Shown one piece after another: positions 44,456 to 56,587 of a DNA stretch of 56,893 nt (its first letter is position 1; each line of letters starts with the position of its first letter). The position numbers and the translations under genes are program-made. A model generated the notes under the pieces. It was not told the DNA's origin. It saw only the letters and a program-made list of their open reading frames with translations, and searched no databases. Source of the DNA: Plantago elongata (taxonomy: Eukaryota; Streptophyta; Magnoliopsida; Lamiales; Plantaginaceae); the NCBI GenBank assembly GCA_036897095.1, contig JAYMSP010000340.1, forward strand, positions 1-56,893, in the 5' to 3' direction.

Positions 44456-47400
44456 TTACAAGTTACTTCTCCAGCTGTTTTGAGAATTATTGAAAAACTC
44501 TGAACTATATTCTTGGCTTCCAAATGCCATCCTCTGGAACATTCTGATTTGTGCAGAATGTTCCCTTGAGTCGAAAACCCCACTCTGTCCTGGTTTCATC
44601 CCGTTGTTCAAATCTGCTAACTCATCCATTGAATTTAATGCTCTTACTACCTGTAGATTAAGATTCATACAGAAACCGATTATTAGTAAGCAGAATAAAC
44701 TGGAGAGTAGGGGTGCTTGATGTTGGACCAAAGTTCTAACTTATAGGAATACCAAATTTACCTGACTCATCTTCGGCCTTTTGGAAGCTGAATGACGGAC
44801 ACAAGCTGCAGCTGCTTCAATCATGCGGAGCATTTCACTTGGAATGAAGTTCTTCTCTAGTCTAACATCTATCAGTTCTTCTCCAAAATCTTCTGTCTCG
44901 AGTGCTTGATTCATCAATGGTCGAGCCTGAACAAAAATTGGAACACAGGTAAAAATTTTAAGTCGATGTAAATACATTTACTTCAGTCATACATTACAGA
45001 AGAGCTTGGTTTTTCACATGGCTGTATTCGACTAAAAAGTGAAATACTAGTTACTACAAGATTTGGTATTTACTACCTAGAAAGAAAGCACTTGGTTATC
45101 TACTTATACCAAAATTAAGCAAAGATTTATCGGAATTCTTCATATTCATTCTTTATAGGAACGGAGCAATATGTATAAAGTATACCAAGTGTTCTCCAGT
45201 ATCCAGTATCGAGCATACTCTTCTTTTATTTTACAGTTCATTTTCCATGATCTTGGAGGAGAATTTTCATCAGCATAAAAGCAGGCAAATCAGTTGGCTA
45301 TTCACTTTACTCAAATTTGACCAGAATCAAAGCCTGATCATGCACATATTTCACTTTAAATAATAGTGACAGCGCAATTATTCAAGTGATTAACCTCTAC
45401 TCAACTTCAAGTTTATCTCATAATGCTCATCTAGTGTAAGATTCAACCCATGAGCTTTGAATATATCGTTCAGGCTTATTAAGCTGCTTAGTTGACATTT
45501 AGCAAACTACAGCACAGTTCTTATTTAAATAAGGTTCAACCAGTGAAGCATGTTAGTATTTTTTTATAGGCCTACAGGAGTTACAAAGTTGGCCTTTAGC
45601 AACCTACAGCTCTCTTTGTACAGCTCAGGAAAAGGATTTAAGCCAATGACTATATATCGTTGAAACTTATCATAGTTACTACCGTGCCTCTAGGCTCTAG
45701 CAATCTAAAGCAGAAATTGCACAGCTCACATTTCAAATATTGTATCTATTTGCATTCTATGTCTGTCAAAGTCGAAATATAGAGTAAAATAGATTTACTG
45801 ATGAGCATTCCTCCACAATAACATTTGAAGTCTGATAATTTTTGTAAATAATCTTAGAGAACTTGGTTAACAGAATGGACAGATGAAAGCCATCATTCCA
45901 TCCCAAACAAAACTTTGCATTTAGGGATTTCCTCTTGTAAAATTAATCGTCCCAATCAGCACTTTGCTTGTTTTGCACCATTAATTGGCATAGCATATTA
46001 TAAATAACTTTGTGAAGCTTACCCATTCGACCAGGCTCTCATCACCTAAAGGTTGGGATGCGTCAACGGGTCTTCGACCAGTGATGAGCTCCAATAGTAC
46101 AACGCCAAATGAAAAAACATCAGACTTTTCTGTCAATTTACCACTTGATGCATACTCAGGGGCCAAGTATCTGCAAGTAATGATGAATGCACGATTTCAT
46201 CATTAGTTATAATTATGTAAAGCTACTCATACACAACATGTTAGACGATGCAACACATTGGACTACTAATCAATTGTGCAATGAAATTTCTCAGCTGTGA
46301 AGCCTCATCACTGAAAATCACTTGAACCACTACTAACTCCTGCAGAGCTCAGGATCCACACAACATAGTCATGCTAATGAACATAACGATGAAGTGGTGA
46401 CCTACCCGAATGTTCCCATTACACGAGTTGACACATGGGTATGCAAATCCAATTCCAATGCCAGCTTTGCAAGCCCAAAATCTGCCACCTGTACAAGGGT
46501 GGTATAAAGCAATTAGTGGTAAATAAATGGGTAACAGGCTTGAGACGTGCACCTGATGATAAAATTATGGATAGTGGGCAACTTTTTTTTAAATGAATAA
46601 TTTAAAGCATGTTCAGCATAATTTAACTCTCCAGGATCATAAAATAAGCATACCCGCGCTTCGAAGTTGTTATCCAGGAGTATATTTGTGGACTTAATAT
46701 CCCTGTGGATGATACGTGGTTGACCTGATCAAAACATAATCAAAAGTTTCTTCTGAGATTGTCTACTCAAGAGTCGAGCGTAAGGCTAAAGTTTGACAAA
46801 GAAAATGGGTATTTCCATGACAATCAACCCTTACAGCTTACATCCAGCCGTAATCAAAATTTACAATTAATTTGTTAAGTAATGACAATGTGCTCTTGCT
46901 GAGTAGTTGATAAAGGAAAAAACAATTGTTGTAAACTAAAAAAAGAAATCTAGAGGAATCAGTAGCTAATTCACACCATTGTCTAGATATTTAAGCTATG
47001 CATAAATCAAGAACTGGGATGCACATGATATGACTAATACAAATGTCACGGTATATTCTGCTTGTAAGTTGCACATCTTTTTTATGCCGCACAAAATAGA
47101 GAAGCAAAAGATATTTGTAAAAATAGAGACTAGAGCTTACAGTCTTCATGAAGATAAGCTAGTCCACGTGCTGCTCCAGCTGCAACTTTAACTCTATTAG
47201 CCCAATCCAACACTGGGACATCTTTACCTACAAATGGCCATTAAATCAAGAGTTAAGGTAGTGGTTATTTAATAGCATATACAAGAAATTTGAGAATAAC
47301 TAATTGATCAAAATTCGGCCAAGGATAAAAGTTCGTTATAATAGAATAAATATTTTGGCATGCTAGTTCCAGAAAGCAACTTATTTTTGGCATCCGACAA

Positions 47401-49387
47401 CTTCATTTCAGCCTTACTATGAAGATGGTGGTGCAGGGTATCATTTGGCACATAGTCATAAACAAGCAGCCTTTGAAGATCAGCAATACAGTAACCAACA
47501 AGTGATACTAAATGCCTATGGTGTATTCTGCTAATGATCTCCACTTCTGCTCTGAACTCTCGCTCTCCTTGTCCACCACCAGCCTTTAACTGTTTAACCG
47601 CAACTACTCTTCCATCAACCAAAACTCCTTTATAAACGCACCCAAATCCACCTTCGCCTAAAACATTTTTCTCCGCGAACCCCTCTGTAGCACCAGCTAA
47701 TTCTTCAAATGTGAACCATGACCTTGAACCACCCATACCACCGTCTGGTGAGTGAGAGAAATTGTTCGTTGAAGGACTTCGGCTTGCAGAAAATGGGCCG
47801 GAATGCTGGGGCCGTAGGAATGATGTGTCTATGATAAGGAAAAATAAGGAAAAAAGCATTAGGTGCTGTCTACAAATCATTAACCATAGACCACCACTTT
47901 CATAAGATGACTGCCGGCTTGTGGATATTATCATATTATGATGCCAAAAACACAAAATACACAACATTCAAGGCTTTAGTGACTGGGTAGTACATAATAT
48001 TATATTGGCAAAAAATAGTATATGTACCATGCCAGAATACATCACAATAAATTGGGCAACTTAATAGTAGCTTTCAGTGACTGGGTAGTTCAGTATCAAA
48101 TTACTTTTTGTCGGCTTACTTTAAAGAGTGGGAGGTATACTATTCTTTCCATACGTTGAATATCAGAGTAGATAATTCATTGCCAAAGCTCATCCAAGTA
48201 ACCAAAATAGTGTGAACTAAACTTACATGCACACACATGCAGTGGTGATAAACTCATGACCTCCAAGTCATGTGGCACTAAATCAATGACTCCAATTTTT
48301 GGCAACTTCACATATGAAACTTACGTTAACATAAGTAATCTTTTATTCCATGCATTAGCATTGCTAATTTTTTATGTTGAAAATGTAATGCAAAAAAAGA
48401 AAACAACAACATTTATAATAACAACAAAAACAATAACAGTAATAATAACATCTTGGAGCAAAACATACCTGAATTTTGGGACGACGCGAAAGGAGAAGGC
48501 ATGCCATAGTTGAGAGTAAACTTATCCTTCCTTTTCTTTCTTCTATGGGTAAACCAAACAGCAAGAACAAACAAACTGAGTGCCAAAAATCCCACGGCAA
48601 TGCTTACCGCTGCTACACCCCCTGCCCCAATGCCTCGTGAGTTTGCCGCCGCTGAATCAGCAGTTATTGTTGGTTCATTTCGAGTAGATCCTGGCACGGG
48701 CAACTCTGTAGGCGATGAGGCTTGAGGCGGGGCTACTGTGCTTCCATTGATATGTGAACTATTTGATGGAGGTGGTGAAGGTGCAGGTGGTGAAGGTGCA
48801 GGTGGAGAAGCTGAGGGGAGAGGAGGAGGTGGAGCAGAAGATGGGGGAGGACTATTCGTTGGTGGAGCAGGCGGAGAATCAGGCGGAGGAGGTGGTGATT
48901 TAGGTGTGGGAGAATGCTTTGGTGGTTTTGCTTTATGTGGAGGTGGTGCAGAAGAGGTGGGAGGAGGAGCATCTGGTGGTGGTGGGGGAGGAGAAGGCGA
49001 AACAGCTGGAGGGGGTGGTGGTGGAGCAACAGGCGGAGTTGGAGATTCTTTCGGTGGAGGGGTGGATGGTGGAGGGGCCGACGGAGTTGGTGGGGGCTGT
49101 GATGGAGGGGATGGAGGTGGCGCAGTAGGTGGGGCTGCAGGCAGAGGTGGAGGCGGCGAAGACGGAGGAGGGGCAGACGGGGGCGGTGATTGAGGTGGGG
49201 AAGGGGGAGGCGCAACAGGAGAAGGTGGCGGTTGAGAGGGTTGAGGAGGCGGTGTGGCTGACTCGGATGAAGGAGGAGGTGTATCAGTTGATTGGGTGGG
49301 GAGCAAAGGAGTTAAAGAACCTACAAGGGAAGGTGGTGGTGGAACTGCATTGGGTGTAGAACTTGGTGATGGTGAATTCGATGACAT
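44456..49387 (-). CDS. PERK: PERK proline-rich extensin-like receptor kinase
   Basis: Eight minus-strand exons join in phase: 49387-48469, 47828-47418, 47227-47141, 46724-46654, 46488-46406, 46170-46023, 44926-44762, 44650-44456 (692 aa). PERKs sit in the plasma membrane with a cell-wall-facing proline-rich domain and signal in wall sensing and growth. Residues 1 to about 230 are Pro/Ser-rich ([12 protein letters not shown], then many PPPPP and SPPP runs). One membrane helix follows at about 253-279 ([21 protein letters not shown]), then a basic stop-transfer THRRKKRK. The kinase starts near 346 ([13 protein letters not shown]) with GEGGFG (364-369), Lys385 in [12 protein letters not shown] with Asp481, DFG (499-501) and [20 protein letters not shown]. 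All key catalytic residues are present, so it should be an active Ser/Thr kinase. There is no cleavable signal peptide, as usual for PERKs. The ATG at 49387 is chosen; upstream in-frame codons are not ATG. Confidence 0.95.
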
Positions 49388-51773
49388 TTTCACCAATCAA
49401 CAAGATCTTCTTTCCACAAGACTACAAATCCAACTTCAACATAACATCTCTATCAAAATGCAACAGCTCTAGCAGACTAACACTAAAGTTGATTATTTTC
49501 CTATCAACAATAAAGAAATTCCCTAGATCAGTAGATTCTTCCCAATACTAAACTCCTCAGCAATCAATAAAACAACATTTCCATATATTCCAGCAAATCG
49601 CAGATCAAGAACAATACAATGAGAGGAAATTAATTAATCCCCAAAAACTAACAGTGCTAGAGTTGTTTATAACTGCAATTCCAATAAGAAAAACTGCAAA
49701 AGGTGATACCTTTGATACAAAATGCAAGTGAAATCGAGTCACATTCACAGAACAGCACTGAAGAAGACTCAATTCCAGAGACAGAGAGAAAGGTACAAAA
49801 GTCGTAAGTTTTTGTGGTTGAAGTTTGAGCAATTGAGAAATGGTGGAGTTAGACGTGGGCACGACTTCTTGATTGTCTTAATCAGTCAAGAAAGCGAAAA
49901 ACCCCACACATGGAAAACACAAGAAACTGTCAGAGAATGAGAATTGTAGGGAGAAGAAGGAGAAAGGCGATAAATTAGCTATCTGTCTTTTTTAACTTAT
50001 CAGGACAAATATGGAAATAAAATAATTGAAACGGTGTACTATTAAGGTAGGAATATTTTTTGGAGAGGTTCAAATCTGAGGAGAACGTGGGTGTATTAGT
50101 ATAGCGGCAAAGTCAAATGAACATCATGAATGCCATGTTCTTCACCTCCCTGTTGTTCATCTGCTTAATCATAGCCACTTTCTCCAAATCTGTTTGCCTC
50201 AGAGTTCAGACCACCACCTTGTTTGTTTAGTGGGTGCCTGTCATGCTCACAACGACACTTGTTTTCCTTTCATATGAAGCAATTTAGTGAACGTATAACA
50301 ATTTATGTGAATGTCAGAGTACGTATGAGGTATAACCGATAATTGATGAAAATAACAGCTTAAAAAATTTGATAAATCAAAGTAATCCGATTGTTACAAC
50401 AATATTAACTTATTTTGTTTGATGAAATGAAAATTTCTCACCAAATATATGAGGATCGGTTGGCTTGTATACTCTATTGCTTTTTTGTTATTTTTGCTAA
50501 AACTTTGTTCTCTTCAACTGAATTTTACTGAACTGAATTAAAATTTAACTGAACTTAAATATGGTATAAATTATAACTATATTGAGCTGAATTGAAGTGA
50601 TTTTAAGTTGAAAGAAACAGAGCATAAGTTATTTTAAGCCAATTAAAAAATATAATGATGTTAATTTGTATACCGAATTTACTGACATTATTAGATTTTT
50701 TTTCGGATACTATATTAAAACTCATTTCTCCAGTATCAAAACATATTAAATCTGAATCCCAACCTACACCCTCAGGATTTCTAATTATTGACATGCCATT
50801 TTGAAGCATTATCATTTATGAGGAAGGCATGGCTTTTCTCGATGGTTACTGATTCCATGGATCAACCTAATTGAACAGGAACTGAGAATAATAAAGGAGT
50901 TACCAATATATCTATTCAAGTCATTTTCAAGGAATCCCAGATTCCCTAATAAATTTTCAGAATACAAGTAGATATGTGTCAATTACTAGAATATAGCAGC
51001 TAATACAATTTTAAATGAATTGTATGCCAATCAATTTGTCATGACTGGAAGTGATTCAAAATGGAACGAGTGAGATATTTTTTCCCTCTCAAGTTAGGTG
51101 AACCAATGAGTGAATATTGAAGTTACTTGCACACACGATATTAAGCAAATTGCAACCATAAAGTCGCACATATTGTAGACTCCAGTTTTTTGAACCTACA
51201 CACTTTCTACTGATGGCATTCAATCGAAACTTGACTAGCTCATTATCCAAATGAATGCAAGAATAACGAGAGTGAAGGTTTGGAAAACAGATTTGATTTC
51301 CTCCTTTCCTGCCAAATCCCATCAGAAGTCTTATTATGGGCTTTATTAAATTAAGCCCATTTTTTCTATCAGGCCCATTATCCATTATCTTAACTTAAAT
51401 CTTCTCCATCACAGCTCAAAGCATTGTTTCATTCTTTTCTGGAAACGATAAATGTGACTCGAACACCGACCTATTAGTTGAAGGTAAGGTATCTTATGGG
51501 CTGTCGATTGAGTTGGACTTCGTTGTCAAATCAGTGTTTCATTAACTTCATTATCATTCAATAAGTACATCATTTCATAACCATATCACAGTAAATAGTA
51601 TGCAAACACTTGATCATTAAAGTGCTCCAAGCAAGAAGCCGCAACATGTAGTTATGTACAGTATACATGGAAAACGAAAATCAACAATTTGCTGCCTCAG
51701 TGTATCTGAAAACGGCAGCTTATTAATCGTAACATCACATGTAATATCCGATAATCATGGATGATGTAACTAC
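49388..51773. other. intergenic region upstream of PERK, downstream of GH81
   Basis: The first few hundred bases hold the PERK leader and promoter. A 120-bp MITE-like element is at 50503-50622. The remainder is AT-rich with no recognisable gene; the last part should be the 3' UTR of the GH81 gene. Confidence 0.5.
50503..50622. mobile_element. MITE-like inverted-repeat element, about 120 bp
   Basis: The left end CTTTGTTCTCTTCAACTGAA and the reverse complement of the right end CTCTGTTTCTTTCAACTTAA are clearly alike, forming a terminal inverted repeat of about 17-27 bp. The interior is rich in CTGAA/TTCAG words. No target duplication is evident, so the superfamily is unknown. Confidence 0.6.
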
Positions 51774-53951
51774 TCAATGACAATAATGACGGTACCAACA
51801 ATATTTCCCTCCTGCATCGCAGCCCTCTTCTTGATCATCCCGGCTATAAATCCACCATAGAAGGTTTGTCAAAGAATTCCCATCATCGTAACCTGTTAAT
51901 CTCCTAATATTATCTGCTGCCCCTGCTTTGTCATAAATCCCCTGCAATGCATACAAAAACCCCTTCCAACCTTCACCAACTCCTCCTCTGGCCAAAGCCG
52001 GTAAGGTCCAATTCACGAGCTGCTTCACAAAGTGCACATCAGAAAATAAGGTTTCACTGATGGGCAGTAATGGTAATAGTTGAATACCGAGCCTGCACTC
52101 CTTCCACTCTTTAGGGGCAAACCAAAGCCCACTATCTCGTTTAGTAGACCACAACACACCAACAACTCGATTTTCCTTGGTAAATCCTTCAGGATACAGT
52201 TTATCCTCTTCTCTCACATGCCACCAAGTCTTAGCGGCTTGAATCTCCAACGCAGATACGGTTGATCCAATTAAAAGGAGGTGACTATCTCCATAAGCCA
52301 ACCCCATTAGAGCTGCTGAATAGTATGCATTCACTGCCTCACTCGTGCTCTCTTGGTTACGCCCATCTGCAAATTCGGTCAACCCTCCTGCCCAAGAATG
52401 TAATTTCCAAAAGTCAAAACACCTCAACCGTGTATACTTTGAATTCCCACGCTTGCTCAAGTTCATATAATCGGCCATGAGCGAATAAGCTTGGGACTTA
52501 TATTTCCTTCCCCAAGCAGCATCAATTTTCGCAAGAACTGAAATTCCATAGATAAAATATCCAAGATGATAATGATGATCATTGTAAAGTCCAAAACCGA
52601 AGTCCGCCCCTGAATCTGACGATGATTGTTTGGTCACAAGACCACCCCACTTCGCATCGTACAAGAAACCATTAGCACCAAAAGTACCCTCCAACCACGG
52701 CTCAATTGATTCCTTCAAGAACTTCCGAACAGCCGGAATTACATCAAGATAGCCCACCTCTTCAGCTATCAACGCAAATCTAGCAGCCCTAGCAACCAAC
52801 TTAGCATAAAAGTAAGACGACGAAGTTGCTATCGCGCTAGCATCAAGCGCCTGAACATCACTAACAAGTGCTCCAATTATCTCCTCATACTTCTCCTCGT
52901 CAACACCTTTAACCGAATGCCAAGTTACAGTCACAGGATCACTCTTCAGAACCCAAGAATCCCCAACAACACCAACAAGGTCCCCATCAATACTATCATA
53001 CTTAAAATCATCCAACACCGAAAACAAACTATCCGAATCAGAAAGAAGCTGAAGATGGAGAGGATGTGCAAGCATCAGCAAATCTCCCCACCCCCTCTTC
53101 TCCCATTTATACTCCAAACAAAAAGGCCTAGTGAACACAGCTTCACCACTAACCGGATAACACGAACTAAACCGATCAAGCGTCGTTTCGAATTTCGAAT
53201 CAGAAACAGGCAACGCAGCAATCCTAATCACACCGGAAAACAGAGTAGAACTAATCCTCTTCATATCATGGCTCAAATGAATCGGCGAAGAGGCATAAAG
53301 CACCCAACTTTGACCATTATTCAGCTTAATCGTGTACTTCGTAGACGAACTATTCGGAGTTAATTCAAGAATGGCATGAATAGTGGAAATGGAAAGCTCA
53401 ACATTAGACATAACATTGCAAGTCAAGAAGGGACTCCCTCTGACAAGAAAAAACCTGAGATTGCTAGAAGGCAGGTCCAGAGTGACACTGAGATCATCAA
53501 ACGACGAAATGACATGTCTCGCATTCGGATTAGGGTTATCCAATGCCGAAATGGTGAGGTCAGCAATAAAGATTTGGTAAGTGAAATCCGGATTGTTGCT
53601 GAATTGAGAAGGGTAACAGAGTGTTAATGCTGATTGAGACGATTTGATTATGTATGGATGGATGTACTCTGGCTGATCACCGTTTTTCAGGACTAAGTTT
53701 TGGAAGAATGAATTGGTGGGTAGTGGAGAGGAGAGTAGGTGAGGGGAGAAGAAAGGAGAAGGGTCGGGGAGGACGGTGGATTGGGTTTTGGGGAAGATGA
53801 ACGGCTGAGCTTGGCGGTGGCTGGTGGTGTGTGGCGGCGACATGGTGGCGATCGGTAGCGGAATTGGTTGAATTTGTTTGTGTTTGGGCTTCTTTTTGAA
53901 TGGTTTGGTGATGATGGTTGTTATTGTTCGTTTGATTTTCTTGAGTCGCAT
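51774..53951 (-). CDS. GH81 endo-1,3-beta-D-glucanase
   Basis: One uninterrupted exon encodes 725 aa. The enzyme family cleaves beta-1,3-glucans (callose or fungal wall glucan); the soybean member also acts as the beta-glucan elicitor-binding protein. The N-terminal beta-sandwich begins near 75 with SSPLPTNSFFQNLVLKNGDQ. The catalytic (alpha/alpha)6 part carries FGLYNDHHYHLGYF with the catalytic Asp458 and ADGRNQESTSEAVNAYYS with Glu534 and Glu538, so all key residues are present. The first 30 residues are strongly basic (RLKKIKRTITTIITKPFKKK) and no signal peptide is visible, which fits some plant GH81 proteins thought to lack a classical leader. Met37 is an alternative start. Close proximity to ICME matches the Arabidopsis pair At5g15860/At5g15870 (from memory), although here other genes lie between. 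Confidence 0.94.
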   Translation of the reverse strand: MRLKKIKRTITTIITKPFKKKPKHKQIQPIPLPIATMSPPHTTSHRQAQPFIFPKTQSTVLPDPSPFFSPHLLSSPLPTNSFFQNLVLKNGDQPEYIHPYIIKSSQSALTLCYPSQFSNNPDFTYQIFIADLTISALDNPNPNARHVISSFDDLSVTLDLPSSNLRFFLVRGSPFLTCNVMSNVELSISTIHAILELTPNSSSTKYTIKLNNGQSWVLYASSPIHLSHDMKRISSTLFSGVIRIAALPVSDSKFETTLDRFSSCYPVSGEAVFTRPFCLEYKWEKRGWGDLLMLAHPLHLQLLSDSDSLFSVLDDFKYDSIDGDLVGVVGDSWVLKSDPVTVTWHSVKGVDEEKYEEIIGALVSDVQALDASAIATSSSYFYAKLVARAARFALIAEEVGYLDVIPAVRKFLKESIEPWLEGTFGANGFLYDAKWGGLVTKQSSSDSGADFGFGLYNDHHYHLGYFIYGISVLAKIDAAWGRKYKSQAYSLMADYMNLSKRGNSKYTRLRCFDFWKLHSWAGGLTEFADGRNQESTSEAVNAYYSAALMGLAYGDSHLLLIGSTVSALEIQAAKTWWHVREEDKLYPEGFTKENRVVGVLWSTKRDSGLWFAPKEWKECRLGIQLLPLLPISETLFSDVHFVKQLVNWTLPALARGGVGEGWKGFLYALQGIYDKAGAADNIRRLTGYDDGNSLTNLLWWIYSRDDQEEGCDAGGKYCWYRHYCH

Positions 53952-55910
53952 GGTGTAAAGTGAAAGAAGTTTGGAGATTTATAGGCTGGATTGTAATTCT
54001 CGCTAAGTTTCGGGAAGGAACGGTGATATTACGTAACTGTTTGTGTACCTGTTACGCGTCAATTGGAAAAATGTGTTAAATACGTATTAGGTAGCTTAAT
54101 TTGTTTAATTACTATATAGTCTCCATACTCATCATTCTAGTTGTTTAATTTGTTCTGGTTTTTTTTCACATGATAGGACATTCGATTGTTTAGCTATGAA
54201 GCCAATAACTGAATTTTCCCAGACTCGAGTTGAATGTTTATGTATAAAAATTTCACTGTAATTAAAAAAACTCAGACAAATAATATACTTCATATTTTTC
54301 AACTTCTTTTCTTAAAAAATAATGAATTACAAAGATTAAAACGTCAATGTTCAAAAACGAAATTACAAGATTAGTCGTGCCAAAAGTATCATATTTAGAA
54401 GATGTTATTGTCCGTATCTTCAAAGAATTTGCAAGATTACACATACCCATCATATTCTGATTGTAATAAAATTGTAATTTGTGACGATTTCACCACGAAC
54501 ATAAAATGTATAAATAATTAACCACTAATTGCGTACTAACTTGATATGACTTAAATCAAACCTTAACAAAAAAAAAACGAAGACAGAGAGACACAGAAAA
54601 AAACATACCTAATATTTATTTCATATAAGATTTTTGATTCAGCAATATTTGTGTTCTCAAGTTGCAACTGAGTTCCTTGGAAACTTAATGGGAACATGGA
54701 ACTAGATCTAGTATTTGAACTTGGCTTCTAAGAAAATTCTCTAATGTAAGAATGTCTTACCCTGGAAGTTAAGGATAAAACAATCCAAGGATTAAGCATA
54801 GATGCATAGAATAGATTGGTATCAAGACAAGAACAAAAGTATTGAAGTCGACAAGCAATTGATAATTCATTTTTCAAGAACAAATTTATCTATAATAGTA
54901 AAATTTAGGAAAACTGGGTAGTAGTCAACTTTCATCAAACCTTAATCAACCGAATAATGATAATAGGATGGATATGTCAATTATCATGTTGGGGAAATGA
55001 AAGGCATCTGCAAATTGGGTAAGTAACTAAGAAAAGGACATGCAACAAATGAAATTGATCTTCTTCTAATATCAGTTGCTAATATGTAGTCATTCCCTAA
55101 GAAATTCATCTAATGGTTACCAAATTGAACATTATTATTGATATGTAGCTAGCACTACAATTACATTTAGTACTGCAATTACAATTTTACAGGTGTATTT
55201 TCTGACGGGGAAGCTGTTGAAAAAATTGAAAGATGCAAACACATATGTAACAAAGTAAATAGTGTTATTCGCCTATTATTTGAATACTTTTACGGGATTA
55301 AATGCACCATTTAGTTGTCCATCGATATCGACGAATTAATAGAAAATTAATAGTGCTAAGTGTTTTTATAGTTGAATGTATGATGAGAAGAGTGGTAGAA
55401 AAGTTATGCTTTTAGAAAGTAGTGAACATGTATATTGTGCTGCTCCATCTCACAACATTTATATAGATAACGTTATGCAATACATCATGAACCAATTCAA
55501 TACACCATGTCAAATCCATCATCCACTAGTTTTACTTCTTCCCAGAGAATGCAACAAGTTTGACAAAGTAATTAACTAAAAATAGGCTTAGTTGATGTGG
55601 TGAAAACCGGAAAGACTAATGAACAATATCAAACTTGTTAAATCAACTAGTACTATATATTTAACTTTTAATAAGAATTAGATTTTAAAAAAAATATAGT
55701 AGATGATCGAAAAATCATATTACAATATTTAAATATTGAATACATTAAATTATTTAAAACAGAAAGCATAGTCAATGTATAACAACTACTGAAGATAAAT
55801 CAATAACAATCATCTTCAAAAAGATGGAGAAAAACGTGGTTAGTCTTGAAACTAAAATAATAGATTTGGATAATTCAAACTTAGATTTAGTCAATATAAT
55901 AAAATATACA
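53952..55910. other. AT-rich intergenic region upstream of GH81
   Basis: It holds the promoter of the GH81 gene at its left edge and then about 1.8 kb of AT-rich sequence. I saw no coding region, RNA gene or bordered repeat. The right part may be the 3' tail of the Helitron that follows. Confidence 0.45.
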
Positions 55911-55945
55911 TCAAAGCTTTCTAAACACCTCTTTCTAAACGACGT

Positions 55946-56160
55946 ACAAGATCAATAATGGGTCGAGAGCCGGCCCATTGAACCGGCAAGGTTACTCATG
56001 ACTATCACACATACGCCTCGTTTGCATGATATTGTCCGCTTTGGACCAAAGCTTGCACTTATTTACTTTTGGTGAAGGTCTCATACCATATGAGAGATGC
56101 TCTTTATATATATCATTCATCCCGTTCACTCTAGACGAATGTGGAATGTTGGATATTACA
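55946..56160 (-). repeat. TRIM LTR, left copy (3' LTR)
   Basis: It shares long stretches with the right copy, such as GGTTACTCATGACTATCACA against TGTTACTCATGACTGTCACA, GATATTGTCCGCTTTGGAC and ATATGAGAG. It ends in ATTACA next to the polypurine tract. Divergence between the two copies is considerable, suggesting an old insertion. Confidence 0.8.
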
Positions 56161-56363
56161 ATCTACCCCCATTAAATTATCGACGTCCTCATCGAGCTTT
56201 AGTGGGTACAGTCTACCCCGGGACCACTCATCCGTGCATGATTCTAGAGGTGGTCCCTACGGGCTCAAGAGGTGGCTCTCAACAGTCATCCCCACGGTGT
56301 AGCATTTTGCCCCGCATGCCACTTAGTTCCTGCAATTTCGGACAATATCGTTCGGATACCACT

Positions 56364-56587
56364 TGTAACAACCCGATGGGTCGACACAAACTCCATTGGG
56401 CCGACAATGTTACTCATGACTGTCACACACACGTCTTATTGGTATGATATTGTCTGCTTTGGACTAAAGCCGACACGTATTTACTTTAGGTATCACTCAA
56501 AAGGCATCATATCATATGAGAGTGATGGTCTTCATATATACTCTTCATCCCTTTCACTTTGAACTGATGTGGGATGTTGGGTAGTAT
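56364..56587 (-). repeat. TRIM LTR, right copy (5' LTR)
   Basis: It starts on the plus strand with TGTAACAACCCGATGGGTCG, next to the primer-binding site, and ends at the target duplication 56588-56592. Confidence 0.8.

Larger units (their letters stand above)
55946..56587 (-). mobile_element. TRIM-like LTR element (about 640 bp) nested in the Helitron
   Basis: Two direct repeats of about 215-225 bp (55946-56160 and 56364-56587) flank about 200 bp of non-coding DNA. On the minus strand the right repeat is the 5' LTR. It is followed after two bases by TGGTATCCGAAC (56361 downwards), close to the initiator-Met tRNA primer site TGGTATCAGAGC. Before the left repeat comes AATGGGGGTAGAT, a polypurine tract. 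A five-base target duplication, GACGT (55941-55945) and AACGT (56588-56592), borders it with one mismatch. Total and LTR sizes fit terminal-repeat retrotransposons in miniature. No gag or pol is present. Confidence 0.8.

Noticed and set aside
48738-49215. Long Gly-rich and Trp/Arg-rich open frames on the plus strand, and a His/Leu-rich frame on the minus strand, over the first PERK exon
   Set aside because: They are compositional shadows of the proline-codon-rich PERK exon: long runs of CCN codons leave few stops in any frame. The PERK frame alone carries a conserved domain order.
55376-55579. 67-codon plus-strand frame left of the Helitron remnant
   Set aside because: No recognisable domain, AT-driven composition, and isolated in a repeat-rich spacer.
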